From the NCBI GenBank assembly GCA_002396335.1, contig DGXN01000001.1:1-61013 (forward strand): DNA of 61,013 bases, read 5' to 3'. The DNA is from Bacteroidales bacterium UBA4231. Its GTDB lineage: Bacteria; Bacteroidota; Bacteroidia; Bacteroidales; UBA932. Both the position numbers and the translations under genes were made by a program. Below the pieces are notes generated by a model. The model did no database searches. It saw only the letters and a list, made by a program, of their open reading frames with translations, and was not told the origin of the DNA. Each line of letters begins with the position of its first letter. The first letter of the stretch is position 1. Positions 1-8,300 of the stretch are shown piece after piece.

Positions 1-234
1 TTCCTGGTCCCGATGCACATTACGCTCGTGATCGTCATTATCCTGGGACTGGCCGAATGCATTTCCGGCGTCCTGCTCAAGAACTGGCCCATCATCATCG
101 CCGGTTTCCTGCTGGGCATCGGCGGCGCCGTATTTGCCCTGCTGGTCAAGAGCGAGGCACAGCTTCTCATCTTCACGCTGGGCGGCGTCCTCCTCCTGGT
201 GACCGGATTTATCATGAAGTTTCAGTACAAGTAG
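1..234 (+). CDS. Membrane protein, 3' part only (starts before the window)
   Basis: The frame is open to the left edge (it reads F-L-V-P before the first ATG at base 13), so I treat this as the last 77 residues of a longer gene and not as a short protein starting at 13. What is visible is three hydrophobic segments (roughly residues 5-27, 30-49 and 54-72 of the visible part) ending in a short basic tail. It stops three bases before a small winged-helix regulator, and the pair is probably one transcript. A short integral membrane protein next to such a regulator is a common Bacteroidota arrangement, but its function is unknown. The partial status is an inference from the open frame. Confidence 0.6.
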   Translation, partial: FLVPMHITLVIVIILGLAECISGVLLKNWPIIIAGFLLGIGGAVFALLVKSEAQLLIFTLGGVLLLVTGFIMKFQYK

Positions 235-237
235 CCC

Positions 238-531
238 ATGTTCCCCAAGTTAGACCCTATCCTTCATTCGGAGCTCCGGCTAGCGGTGATGTCCATCCTG
301 GCCGGCTCCGATGAAGCCGATTTCACCTATCTGAAAAAGCAGACAGGCGCCACCTCCGGGAACCTGAGCGTACAGATCGACAAACTCACCACCGCCGGCT
401 ACATCACCGTCGAGAAAGGCTTCAAGGGCAAGATGCCCCGCACCACCTGCAAAATCACCCCGGCAGGCCAGGAAGCCTTCAGCAACTACGTGGAAGCACT
501 GAAAGAATATCTTTCGGCAGGAACTCCGTAG
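238..531 (+). CDS. Small winged-helix transcriptional regulator
   Basis: 97 residues, almost entirely one winged-helix DNA-binding domain. An N-terminal helix (ILHSELRLAVMSIL) is followed by a helix-turn-helix (about residues 28-60, with TSGNLSVQIDKLTTAGYI as the recognition helix) and a wing with K-G-F-K-G-K-M-P-R-T. This is the MarR/ArsR-like single-domain type (HTH_34-like) often encoded beside a small membrane protein, as here. The ATG lies 3 bases after the upstream stop, so the two are probably co-transcribed and the regulator may control its own operon. Its last 53 bases overlap, on the opposite strand, the 3' end of the AraC-type gene. The effector is unknown. Confidence 0.8.
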   Translation: MFPKLDPILHSELRLAVMSILAGSDEADFTYLKKQTGATSGNLSVQIDKLTTAGYITVEKGFKGKMPRTTCKITPAGQEAFSNYVEALKEYLSAGTP

Positions 532-1402
532 GCGTAATGCCGGTAACCTTCTTGAAGAGGCGGGTGAAGTGGTGCGGGAACTCAAAGCCAAGGAGGAGGG
601 CCGTTTCGCCGACATTATGACCATTCATCAGGAGGCTTTTGCCCTGCTCGGTCACGAAGGCGTGGATGTAACCGATGGCCGTGCCGCCGGTAGATTTGTG
701 AATCACGTCGCCAAGGTAACGCGGTGAATAAGCCAGCTTGTCAGCGCAGTATTTGACGGAGGGAACCCCGAATTCCATCTGAGTGCCGCTCAGATAATAC
801 TCCCGCAGCAGGTTGTGGAAACGTTTGAGGATGTCCGACGACGCTTTGTCTTCCTGCGAAAGTTGGCGCAGATAGATGCGCTGGCAGTATTCCAGGATAA
901 GGCGTATGTATCCCACAATAACGCTGCGCAGCGCCGGGGAATCTTCGTTTTCCTGCAGCTCGTGCCGGAGCTGCGTAAGCAGTTGGGTAATCCGTCCCCA
1001 TTCCGAAGGCTCCATCTTCAAGGTTTCGATAGCGAAGTAGGAGAAGTAGCGGTAGTCCTTCATTTTCACCTCCAGATCGGTTCCCCGAATGAGTTCCGGC
1101 GAGAATAACAAGGCCCATCCTTTGATGTAGAGGTCCTCGCCATCGTCTTCCTTTCCGCCGATCTGTCCGGGCTCCGCAGCGAATATCGACCCTTCCGCCG
1201 CATCGAACATCTTCATTCCATAGGTAAGGTGTTTGGGAAAGTTCCGCTGGATAAAGAGCCCGTAAACGCCGTATCGGTTCAGACTGGTACGGACAGGTGA
1301 AACTTCATCGTAGTGGATGACGCTTACGAGCGGATGCAGTTCCGGAGCCCCTACTGAACGGGCGTATACATTGGGGTCCGAGACGTGAAGAATATTCTTC
1401 AT
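479..1402 (-). CDS. AraC-family transcriptional regulator
   Basis: 307 residues with the start taken at the ATG at 1402 (MKNILHVSD). A longer frame opens at 1471, but a good promoter (TATATTTG, minus strand 1429-1436) lies inside that extension, so the shorter start is preferred. The N-terminal two thirds is an unrecognised sensing domain. The last ~100 residues are the two-helix AraC DNA-binding domain (YCADKLAYSPRYLGDVI, then GETALLLGFEFPHHFTRLFKK and the closing motif GITPTEF). It is divergent from the alpha/beta hydrolase gene, with both promoters in the shared 125-base gap, so that gene is its likely target. Its 3' end runs 53 bases into the convergent winged-helix gene. Confidence 0.85.
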   Translation of the reverse strand: MKNILHVSDPNVYARSVGAPELHPLVSVIHYDEVSPVRTSLNRYGVYGLFIQRNFPKHLTYGMKMFDAAEGSIFAAEPGQIGGKEDDGEDLYIKGWALLFSPELIRGTDLEVKMKDYRYFSYFAIETLKMEPSEWGRITQLLTQLRHELQENEDSPALRSVIVGYIRLILEYCQRIYLRQLSQEDKASSDILKRFHNLLREYYLSGTQMEFGVPSVKYCADKLAYSPRYLGDVIHKSTGGTAIGYIHAFVTEQGKSLLMNGHNVGETALLLGFEFPHHFTRLFKKVTGITPTEFLPKDILSVLPRSC

Positions 1403-1428
1403 AACGCCTGAAAAGGTATGGTTTTTAG

Positions 1429-1436
1429 CAAATATA
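1429..1436 (-). promoter_or_regulatory. -7 promoter element for the AraC gene
   Basis: Minus strand reads TATATTTG, a full match to the Bacteroidota TAnnTTTG element, 26 bases before the ATG at 1402. No clear TTTG was seen at the -33 distance. Confidence 0.6.
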
Positions 1437-1502
1437 TGAAAAAATCTGCGATATTGGTAAATAACCGGCAAAAATCGGTTACTGAATCCCGTATGGACGT
1501 AC

Positions 1503-1510
1503 TACCTTTG
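1503..1510 (+). promoter_or_regulatory. -7 promoter element for the hydrolase lipoprotein gene
   Basis: TACCTTTG matches TAnnTTTG, 17 bases before the ATG at 1528. The -33 region is poor, which fits a promoter that needs the neighbouring AraC activator. Confidence 0.6.
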
Positions 1511-1527
1511 CAGAAAAACACAGTGAT

Positions 1528-2610
1528 ATGAATTTCAAACATTTCATTTCAGTTTCCATGGCAGCCCTGACGCTGCTTGCCTGCAAATCAAACACAAACG
1601 AGAATATGAGTACGCTGAATCTTACCCGGGAGTGGGACAAGACCTTTCCCAAATCCGAACTGGTGAACCACAGCAAGGTCACCTTCCACAACCGCTATGG
1701 CATTGAACTGGCGGCGGATATGTATGTTCCCAAGAATGCTGAGGGAAAGCTTCCGGCCATCGCGGTGAGCGGCCCTTTTGGTGCAGTGAAGGAACAGAGC
1801 AGCGGCCTGTATGCCCAGCACATGGCCGAAAGGGGTTTTTTGACCATCGCTTTCGACCCTTCTTTCACCGGTGAATCCGGCGGAGAACCGCGCAGGATGG
1901 CCTCCCCGGACATCAATACGGAAGACTTCCTGGCCGCAGTGGACTTCCTTTCCACATGCGACCTGGTGGACCCCGAGCGAATCGGCATCATCGGCATCTG
2001 CGGATTTGGCGGCATGGCTGTCAATGCGGTTGCATTGGACCCGCGCATCAAGGCCACGGTAGCTTCCACGATGTACGATATGAGCAAGGTGAACGTTGAA
2101 GGCTACTTCGCCAGCGAGGACACGCCTTCTCAGCGTCAGGAAAAACGCCGCGCCCTGGCCGCACAGCGTACAAAGGATTATGCCTCGGGAACCTACGAGC
2201 GTGCCGGTGGCGTCATCGACCCGCTTCCTGAAGATGCGCCCTGGTTCGTCAAGGATTATCACGCTTATTACAAGACGCCCCGCGGCTATCATGAGCGCAG
2301 CGGCAACTCCAACGACGGCTGGAACGTCATCGGCTGCCAGAGTTTCCTGAACCAGCCCCTCCTTGCCTGGGCGGGAGAGATTGAGGCCCCCGTGCTTCTC
2401 ATTCATGGCGAGAAAGCCCACAGCCGCTATTTCAGCGAGTATGCTTTCGAGCGCATGACCGGAAAGCATGTCGTGGGAGAAAGTGCAAAGGAAGGCAATA
2501 AGGAATTCCTTGTCATCCCCGGAGCCTCTCATGTCGATCTCTACGACGACGTAGCAGGCGTAATTCCTTACGACAAGATTGAGGCCTTCTTCAAAGAGAA
2601 CCTGAAGTAA
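1528..2610 (+). CDS. Alpha/beta hydrolase lipoprotein (YcjY/dienelactone-hydrolase-like)
   Basis: 360 residues. A lipoprotein signal (hydrophobic stretch then L-L-A-C, Cys19) predicts export and lipidation. The rest is an alpha/beta hydrolase: an oxyanion-loop region near VSGPFGAVKEQ, a nucleophile elbow GICGFGG, and a late GASHVD with the catalytic His at about residue 335. The elbow places Cys158 where most relatives have Ser, as in dienelactone hydrolase and the YcjY group. The likely acid residue is in the strand around LLIHGEKAHS. The substrate is unknown. Transcription is probably controlled by the divergent AraC gene, which shares a 125-base promoter region. The product acts in the periplasm or at the inner face of the outer membrane. 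Confidence 0.85.
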   Translation: MNFKHFISVSMAALTLLACKSNTNENMSTLNLTREWDKTFPKSELVNHSKVTFHNRYGIELAADMYVPKNAEGKLPAIAVSGPFGAVKEQSSGLYAQHMAERGFLTIAFDPSFTGESGGEPRRMASPDINTEDFLAAVDFLSTCDLVDPERIGIIGICGFGGMAVNAVALDPRIKATVASTMYDMSKVNVEGYFASEDTPSQRQEKRRALAAQRTKDYASGTYERAGGVIDPLPEDAPWFVKDYHAYYKTPRGYHERSGNSNDGWNVIGCQSFLNQPLLAWAGEIEAPVLLIHGEKAHSRYFSEYAFERMTGKHVVGESAKEGNKEFLVIPGASHVDLYDDVAGVIPYDKIEAFFKENLK

Positions 2611-2632
2611 CCCGCGAAACGGAAGGAAGAAA

Positions 2633-2664
2633 TTTGCTTTTTAGCAGAATAATCCATAGCTTTG
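2633..2664 (+). promoter_or_regulatory. Complete Bacteroidota promoter for the GNAT gene
   Basis: TTTG at 2633-2636, 20 bases, then TAGCTTTG at 2657-2664. The favoured start codon at 2673 is only 8 bases after the -7 element, leaving almost no leader. Confidence 0.7.
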
Positions 2665-2672
2665 AACTGGTT

Positions 2673-3152
2673 ATGGATAGAAAAGACACTTGCATCCGGC
2701 TGGCACAGGCCACGGACCTGGAGGGGGTGAATGCCCTTCTCCAGCAAGTGCTTTCCGTGCACCACGGCGGCAGACCGGACCTTTTCCGGGAAAAGGGGAA
2801 AAAGTATACGGACGAACAGCTGCTCGCCATTTTTCAGGACCCTGAGACGCCGGTTTTTGTCTATGAGGAGAACGGCTCCGTACTGGGTTATGCTTTCTGC
2901 GCTTTCCAGCATCCTCAGAGTGGCAGCCTGAAACCTGTCACCACACTGTATGTAGACGACATCTGCGTGGACAGCAAGGCCCGGGGAAGACATATCGGCA
3001 AATCCCTATACGGGCATGTCGTGGATTTTGCCCGGAAGAACGGTTGCCATAACCTGACCCTCCATGTGTGGGAATGCAATCCCGGAGCCCGCGCCTTTTA
3101 CGAAGCCATGGGAATGAAACCGCAATACACGTCCATGGAAACACTGCTCTGA
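2673..3152 (+). CDS. GNAT-family N-acetyltransferase
   Basis: 159 residues from the ATG at 2673 (MDRKDTCIRL). An upstream in-frame ATG at 2634 falls inside the promoter, so it is rejected. The fold runs through the standard GNAT order: an N-terminal strand CIRLAQATDLEGV, the central strands around PVTTLYVDDICVDSKARGRHIGKSL (the acetyl-CoA pyrophosphate loop, in R/Q-x-x-G-x-G/A form as R-G-R-H-I-G), and the closing NPGARAFYEAMGMKPQYTSME. The substrate cannot be told from sequence. The stop overlaps the start of the next gene (TGATG at 3150-3154), so translation of the two is probably coupled. Confidence 0.85.
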   Translation: MDRKDTCIRLAQATDLEGVNALLQQVLSVHHGGRPDLFREKGKKYTDEQLLAIFQDPETPVFVYEENGSVLGYAFCAFQHPQSGSLKPVTTLYVDDICVDSKARGRHIGKSLYGHVVDFARKNGCHNLTLHVWECNPGARAFYEAMGMKPQYTSMETLL

Positions 3153-4372
3153 TGCGCAAAGTACTGGCCCTCATACTGCTGTCCTTATTCACCTGCCAGG
3201 CACTTTCCGCTCAGCAGGACACCCTGCGCCTGGGTTACACCGTACAGGGAAGAGTCGTGGACGCACAAAGCGGGCGGGCGCTGGAGTCTGTGCATGTCTC
3301 CATTCCCGGACGGCACCAGGCCACCGTCACCAATGCCGACGGAGACTTCACCCTCAAGAGCGACCGTCCCATCCCGGAGATCCTCTGCTCCTGCCTGGGC
3401 TACCGGAGCCAACGTCAAAAAGCAGGCACGGACGTAACCGTCCGCATGCATCGGGAATCTCTGGAACTGAAGGAAGCCTCCATCATCTCCGGCGACCCCA
3501 AAAGCATCGTCCTGGCCGCCCTGGACCGCATCTGGGACACCTACTGCACGGAGCCCGAACTGCTGGAATGCTTCTACCGGGAAACCCTGCAGAAAAGAAG
3601 CCGATATACCTACGTGGCAGAAGCCGTCGCCCGGCTTTACAAGAACCGTTATGACGGCAGCGTTCTCCGCGATGCAGCGGCACTCGAGAAAAGCCGTATC
3701 CTCGTGAGCCAGCGGAAAACCGACACGCTCAGTGTCAAGACCATGGGCGGGCCCACCCAGGCCATCACCCACGACGTCGTGAAAAACAGAGACATCCTTT
3801 TCGCTCCCGAGGACCTTCAGCTGTACCAGTTCCGGATGGAGACGCCCACCTACATCGGCGACCGCTTACAGTTTGTCATCGGCATGAGCCCTGCCCTTCC
3901 GGCCGACTATGCCCTCTACAACTGCAAACTCTACATAGACCGGGAATACCTCACCTTTACCCGGGTGGAGGCCTCCCTGGACATGTCGGACAAAGCAAAG
4001 GCCACCCGCATGATCCTGGTCCGCAAGCCTCTCACCCTGCGATTCTTCCCGGAAGAAGCCACCATCGTCCTGAACTACCGCCTTTCGGAGGGAAAGAGCC
4101 GGCTGGAGTATTTCCGCTCCACCATGCGCTTTGCCTGCGACTGGCGCAAACGCCTGTTCAAAACCCACTACACCGCCGTAAACGAACTGGTCATCACCGA
4201 CGTGCGGGACCAGGCCACCCCCATCCCCCGCAGCGAACGGTTCCGTCTCAAGGAGACCCTGAACGACAAAGCGCCCGAATTCCAGGACCCCGACTTCTGG
4301 AAAGACTACAACATCATCGAGCCTTCCGAGAGTCTGGAGCATGCAATCGGCCGCTTGCGGAAAGGGAAATAA
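3152..4372 (+). CDS. Secreted protein with N-terminal carboxypeptidase-regulatory-like domain
   Basis: 406 residues from the ATG at 3152, which overlaps the stop of the GNAT gene. A signal peptide (MRKVLALILLSLFTCQALSA) is followed by a CarboxypepD_reg-like beta-sandwich (about residues 28-95: GRVVDAQSGRALESVHVSI...TNADGDFTL...CLGYRS). The rest (FYRETLQKRSRYTYVAEA and onward) is the long unclassified part usual in Bacteroidota envelope proteins of this type. No barrel or plug domain is present, so this is not a TonB receptor. It likely sits in the periplasm or on the outer membrane. It ends three bases from the convergent lspA stop with no terminator between. The role is unknown. Confidence 0.75.
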   Translation: MRKVLALILLSLFTCQALSAQQDTLRLGYTVQGRVVDAQSGRALESVHVSIPGRHQATVTNADGDFTLKSDRPIPEILCSCLGYRSQRQKAGTDVTVRMHRESLELKEASIISGDPKSIVLAALDRIWDTYCTEPELLECFYRETLQKRSRYTYVAEAVARLYKNRYDGSVLRDAAALEKSRILVSQRKTDTLSVKTMGGPTQAITHDVVKNRDILFAPEDLQLYQFRMETPTYIGDRLQFVIGMSPALPADYALYNCKLYIDREYLTFTRVEASLDMSDKAKATRMILVRKPLTLRFFPEEATIVLNYRLSEGKSRLEYFRSTMRFACDWRKRLFKTHYTAVNELVITDVRDQATPIPRSERFRLKETLNDKAPEFQDPDFWKDYNIIEPSESLEHAIGRLRKGK

Positions 4373-4375
4373 TCC

Positions 4376-4969
4376 CTATTCTTTGGCGAAGAACTTCCAG
4401 TGGAAGAGAATCAGATAAATGGCGCCTACAGTGACACAACTGTCGGCGAAGTTGAACACGGGCTCAAAGAAGATGTGCCCGCCTAACCCGGGGACCCAGT
4501 CCGGCCATGTCCACAGCGGGAAATAGAACATATCCACCACCTTACCCTGCATCAGAGGGGCATAGCTACCCAGCGTAGCCACAGTCTGGTAGGTGGATTC
4601 ACTGAAGATGAGACCGTAGCACAGGCAGTCCACGATATTGCCGAATGCCCCCGCCGTGATGAGCGTAAGCCCTACGAGCACACCGGTGGGAACGGGATGG
4701 TCGCGTTTCAGAAGCTGGGCGATCCACCAGCACAGCACGCCGAACAGGACCATACGGAAAACCGTCAGGAGGTACTTCCCTACGACCCCGCCGAACGCCA
4801 TGCCGAAGGCCATGCCCTTGTTCTCGACGAACAGGAGCTGGAACCAGTCTCCCAAAACAGGAATGCTCTCTCCGAGGGTCATGTGGGTCTTGACCAGGAC
4901 TTTGATGACCTGGTCAATCACCACCAGCAGAATACCCAGAAGGAGGAGGAATCGGCCTTTGTTTTTCAT
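4376..4969 (-). CDS. lspA: Lipoprotein signal peptidase (signal peptidase II)
   Basis: 197 residues from the ATG at 4969 (MKNKGRF). An upstream in-frame ATG at 5035 lies inside the preceding gene and is less likely. An inner-membrane aspartyl protease that removes signal peptides from prolipoproteins after lipidation. Four hydrophobic segments are visible. Both conserved catalytic regions are present: GNIVDCLCYG and VFNFADSCVTVG, each with the active-site Asp. The N-terminal VVIDQVIKVLVK is also typical. It lies 10 bases downstream of the DksA-like gene and ileS, the usual ileS-dksA-lspA order. Several lipoproteins in this window are its predicted substrates. Confidence 0.95.
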   Translation of the reverse strand: MKNKGRFLLLLGILLVVIDQVIKVLVKTHMTLGESIPVLGDWFQLLFVENKGMAFGMAFGGVVGKYLLTVFRMVLFGVLCWWIAQLLKRDHPVPTGVLVGLTLITAGAFGNIVDCLCYGLIFSESTYQTVATLGSYAPLMQGKVVDMFYFPLWTWPDWVPGLGGHIFFEPVFNFADSCVTVGAIYLILFHWKFFAKE

Positions 4970-4979
4970 AAAGACAGGA

Positions 4980-5381
4980 CTATTTGCGCCCCGTCTTCTC
5001 CAAGATGGCCTTGCCTTCCACCGTAGTAGTGGCATGCGGAACCAGGCGCAGGCGCTCCTTGGGGATGAGTTTGCCGGTTACGCGGCAGATACCATAAGTC
5101 TTGTTCTCGATCCTGACGAGAGCGGCTTCCAGGTTCTGGATAAACTTGTACTGACGCTGAGCCAGGGCACCGGCTTCTTCCTTGGACAACTGGAAAGCAC
5201 CGTCGTCCTCCACCGTCTTGAAGGTAGGGGCAGTGTCCAGGATGTCGTTTCCGCCGGCGTGGGTAACGACCTCGCGAAGGGTGGCGTACTCAGCGCGGGC
5301 CTTATCCAGCATCTCGTTGATAATGACACGGAACTCTTCCAGTTCTTCATCCGAATAGCGGGTTTTGCTAGTCTCTTCCAT
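4980..5381 (-). CDS. DksA/TraR-family protein lacking the zinc-binding cysteines
   Basis: 133 residues. A long N-terminal coiled-coil region (DEELEEFRVIINEMLDKARAEY to about residue 95) leads into the C-terminal TraR/DksA fold (ENKTYGICRVTGKLIPKERL...PHATTTVEGK). Canonical members hold zinc with four cysteines; here only Cys99 remains and the second pair is replaced by P-H-A-T. This form is common in Bacteroidota. DksA-type proteins insert a coiled coil into the RNA polymerase secondary channel and work with ppGpp. Whether this member does so is not shown. It sits 4 bases after ileS and 10 before lspA, in one operon. Confidence 0.8.
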   Translation of the reverse strand: MEETSKTRYSDEELEEFRVIINEMLDKARAEYATLREVVTHAGGNDILDTAPTFKTVEDDGAFQLSKEEAGALAQRQYKFIQNLEAALVRIENKTYGICRVTGKLIPKERLRLVPHATTTVEGKAILEKTGRK

Positions 5382-5385
5382 ATCG

Positions 5386-8300
5386 TTAGCGTTTTACGGT
5401 TATCTTGATGGTATCGTTTTCCGTCCACTCCACTTCAGCGGCATCCGCCGGAGCCTGTGCTGCAGGCAGAAGGCCGATCGAAAGGGACAGGGTTTGGGCT
5501 TTTACATAATCGCCGAATGTAGCGAGGGCGTCGGCAAGAGAAGCGTCATCCGAGTAGATGACCGTGCTGATGCGGTCGGTCACTTCGAAACCGGAACTCT
5601 TGCGGAGGTTCTGGATGCGGTTCACCAGCTCACGGGAAAGGCCTTCGCGGCGAAGCTCCGGCGTCACTTCAATGTCCAGGGCGACGGTCAGGGCGCCCTC
5701 GGAAGCCACCAGCCATCCGGGCATATCCTCCGAAGAGATGGTATAGTCGCCGGGGTTCAGGACCACTTCGCCGCCGGGAAGGGCCAGCGAATAGGCCGAT
5801 GCGGCCGTCTCGGCCTTCTGGATAGCGGCGATCACAGGCTGTTCCAGCGAGCCGAAAGCAGCGGCGATTTCCTTCATGCGGGCTCCGTAGGTTTTTCCGA
5901 GGACCTTGAAGTTGGGCTTGATCCGAAGGGTCATGATGCCGGTGGTGTCGGCGATGAACTCCATCTCCTTTACATTGACTTCCGCCAGGATGATGGAACG
6001 GACGGCATCCAGCTGGGCGCGGACTTTCTCGGAAATCACGGGGATGACGACCTTCTGCAGAGGTTGACGGACCGGGATATTCACTTTCTTGCGGAGAGCG
6101 AGGATCATGGACGTAGCCTGCTGGGCCAGGGCCATGCGCTCTTCCAGGGCGTTGTCAATCACTGCAGCGTCGGCCTCGGGCATGAGGGTGAAGTGGACGG
6201 ATTCTTCCTTGCCGCCGAGATCCAGATACAGCCGGTCCATGTAGAACGGGGCAATAGGTGCGGCCAGGACAGCGACGGTCTTCAGTACCTCGTAGAGGGT
6301 GCTGTAGGCAGCCTGTTTGTCCGGCGTCATCTCTCCGGCCCAGTAGCGGGCGCGGTTCAGGCGGACATACCAGTTGGAGACATCGTCACAGACGAAGGCC
6401 TCCAGGATGCGTCCGGCGGTTTTGACGTCGTAGTCTTCGTAAGCGGCGCGGACGTCGCGGATGACCGTATTTAGGCGGGACAGGATCCAGCGGTCCAGTT
6501 CCGTCAGGGACTGACGGAGGACGGGGGCGGGCTGCCAACCGTCAATATTGGCATAGCGGGCGAAGAAAGCGTAGGTGTTATAGAGTGTGCCGAAGAACTT
6601 GCGGCGCACTTCCTCCACACCTTTCTCGTCGAATTTGAGGTTGTCCCAAGGCTCGGCGTTGGTGAGCATGTACCAGCGCAGGGCGTCGGCACCATACGTG
6701 TCCAGCGCCTTGAAAGGATCCACTGCATTCCCCAGGCGCTTGCTCATCTTGTTGCCGTTCTTATCCAGCACCAGGCCGTTGGAAATCACACGCTTGAAGG
6801 CGGGGGTTCCGGAAACCATGGTATGGATGGCGTGCAGCGTGTAGAACCAGCCGCGGGTCTGGTCCACGCCTTCGGCGATAAAGTCGGCCGTGGAGCCGAA
6901 TTTGCTGCCGGACAGGCCGCGGAGGCCTTCCTGGGCGTACGGCATGGAGCCGGAGTCGAACCAGACATCGATCAGGTCTGTTTCGCGGGTCATTTTGCGG
7001 CCGGTGCCGGACACGAGGAAAATGCTGTCCACATAAGGACGGTGCAGGTCAATCCTGTCGTAGTTTTCCTTGGACATGTCGGACGGGTCGAACCCCTGGT
7101 CTTTCAGCGGATTGGACGCCATGACACCGGCGGCGACCGCCTTCTCGATCTCTTCGTAGAGCTGGGCGACGGAGCCGATGCAGATTTCCTCCTTGCCGTC
7201 TTCCGTGCGCCAGATGGGCAGCGGAGTACCCCAATAGCGGGAACGGGAGAGGTTCCAGTCCTGGATATTCTCCAGCCACTGGCCGAAACGGCCGGTACCG
7301 GTGGAAGCGGGCTTCCACTGGATCTGGCGGTTGAGTTCCACCATCCGGTCCTTTACGGCCGACGCCTTGATGAACCAGGAGTCGAGCGGGTAGTACAGGA
7401 CGGGAAGGTCCGTACGCCAGCTGTGGGGATAGCTGTGCACATGCTTCTGGATGCGGAAGGCACGGCCGTCGGCCTTCATCATGACGCAGAGGTCGATGTC
7501 CAGGGTGCCTTCTTCGGGCGTGTGCTCGAAGTATTCTTTGTAGCCGGCTTTGACGTATCGGCCGGAATATTCTTTGTAGGAAGGGTCGACGGTGGAGGCA
7601 TAGGCGGGATCCATGTCTTCAAGGCGCATGAAGCGGCCCTGGCGGTCTACCTGGGCCTGGGGATTGCCGTCTTTGTCAACGGGCATGATGGCGCCGATGC
7701 CCGCAGCGGCAGCCACCCGCTTGTCGTCCGCGCCGAAAGTGGGCGCGATGTGCACGATGCCGGTACCGTCCGAGGTGGTGACATAGTCGCCGGAAATGAC
7801 GCGGAAGGCGTCTCCGTCGGGCTTGAACCAGGGAATGAGCTGATGATAGCGGATTCCGACCAGCTGGGAACCTTTCCAGGATCCGTCCAGTACCTTGAAG
7901 GGAACTTTTCCGTTAAACCACACGTCCAGCAGGTCCTTTGCGAGGATATAGATGGCCGGCGCGCCGGTATAAGGATTGACCGATTCTACGCGGATGTACT
8001 CGATTTCCGGGCCGACGCAGAGGGCCGTATTGGAAGGAAGGGTCCAGGGGGTGGTGGTCCAGGCCAGGAAATACACCGGCAGGGTTTCCGTGCCGAACAG
8101 CGGCTGGGAAAGCCCGTCCTTGATGAGTTCGAACTGGACGGTGGCGGTGGTGTCCGACACATCCTTGTAACAGCCGGGCTGGTTCAGCTCATGCGAACTG
8201 AGGCCGGTGCCGTCTGTCGGGGAATACGGCTGGATGGTGTATCCCTTGTACAGGAGGCCCTTGTCGTAAATCTTTTTCAGGAGGTACCAGAGGGTTTCGA

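Noticed and set aside
1403..1471. N-terminal 23-residue extension of the AraC regulator
   Set aside because: The segment contains a consensus promoter element for the gene itself, so translation most likely begins at 1402.
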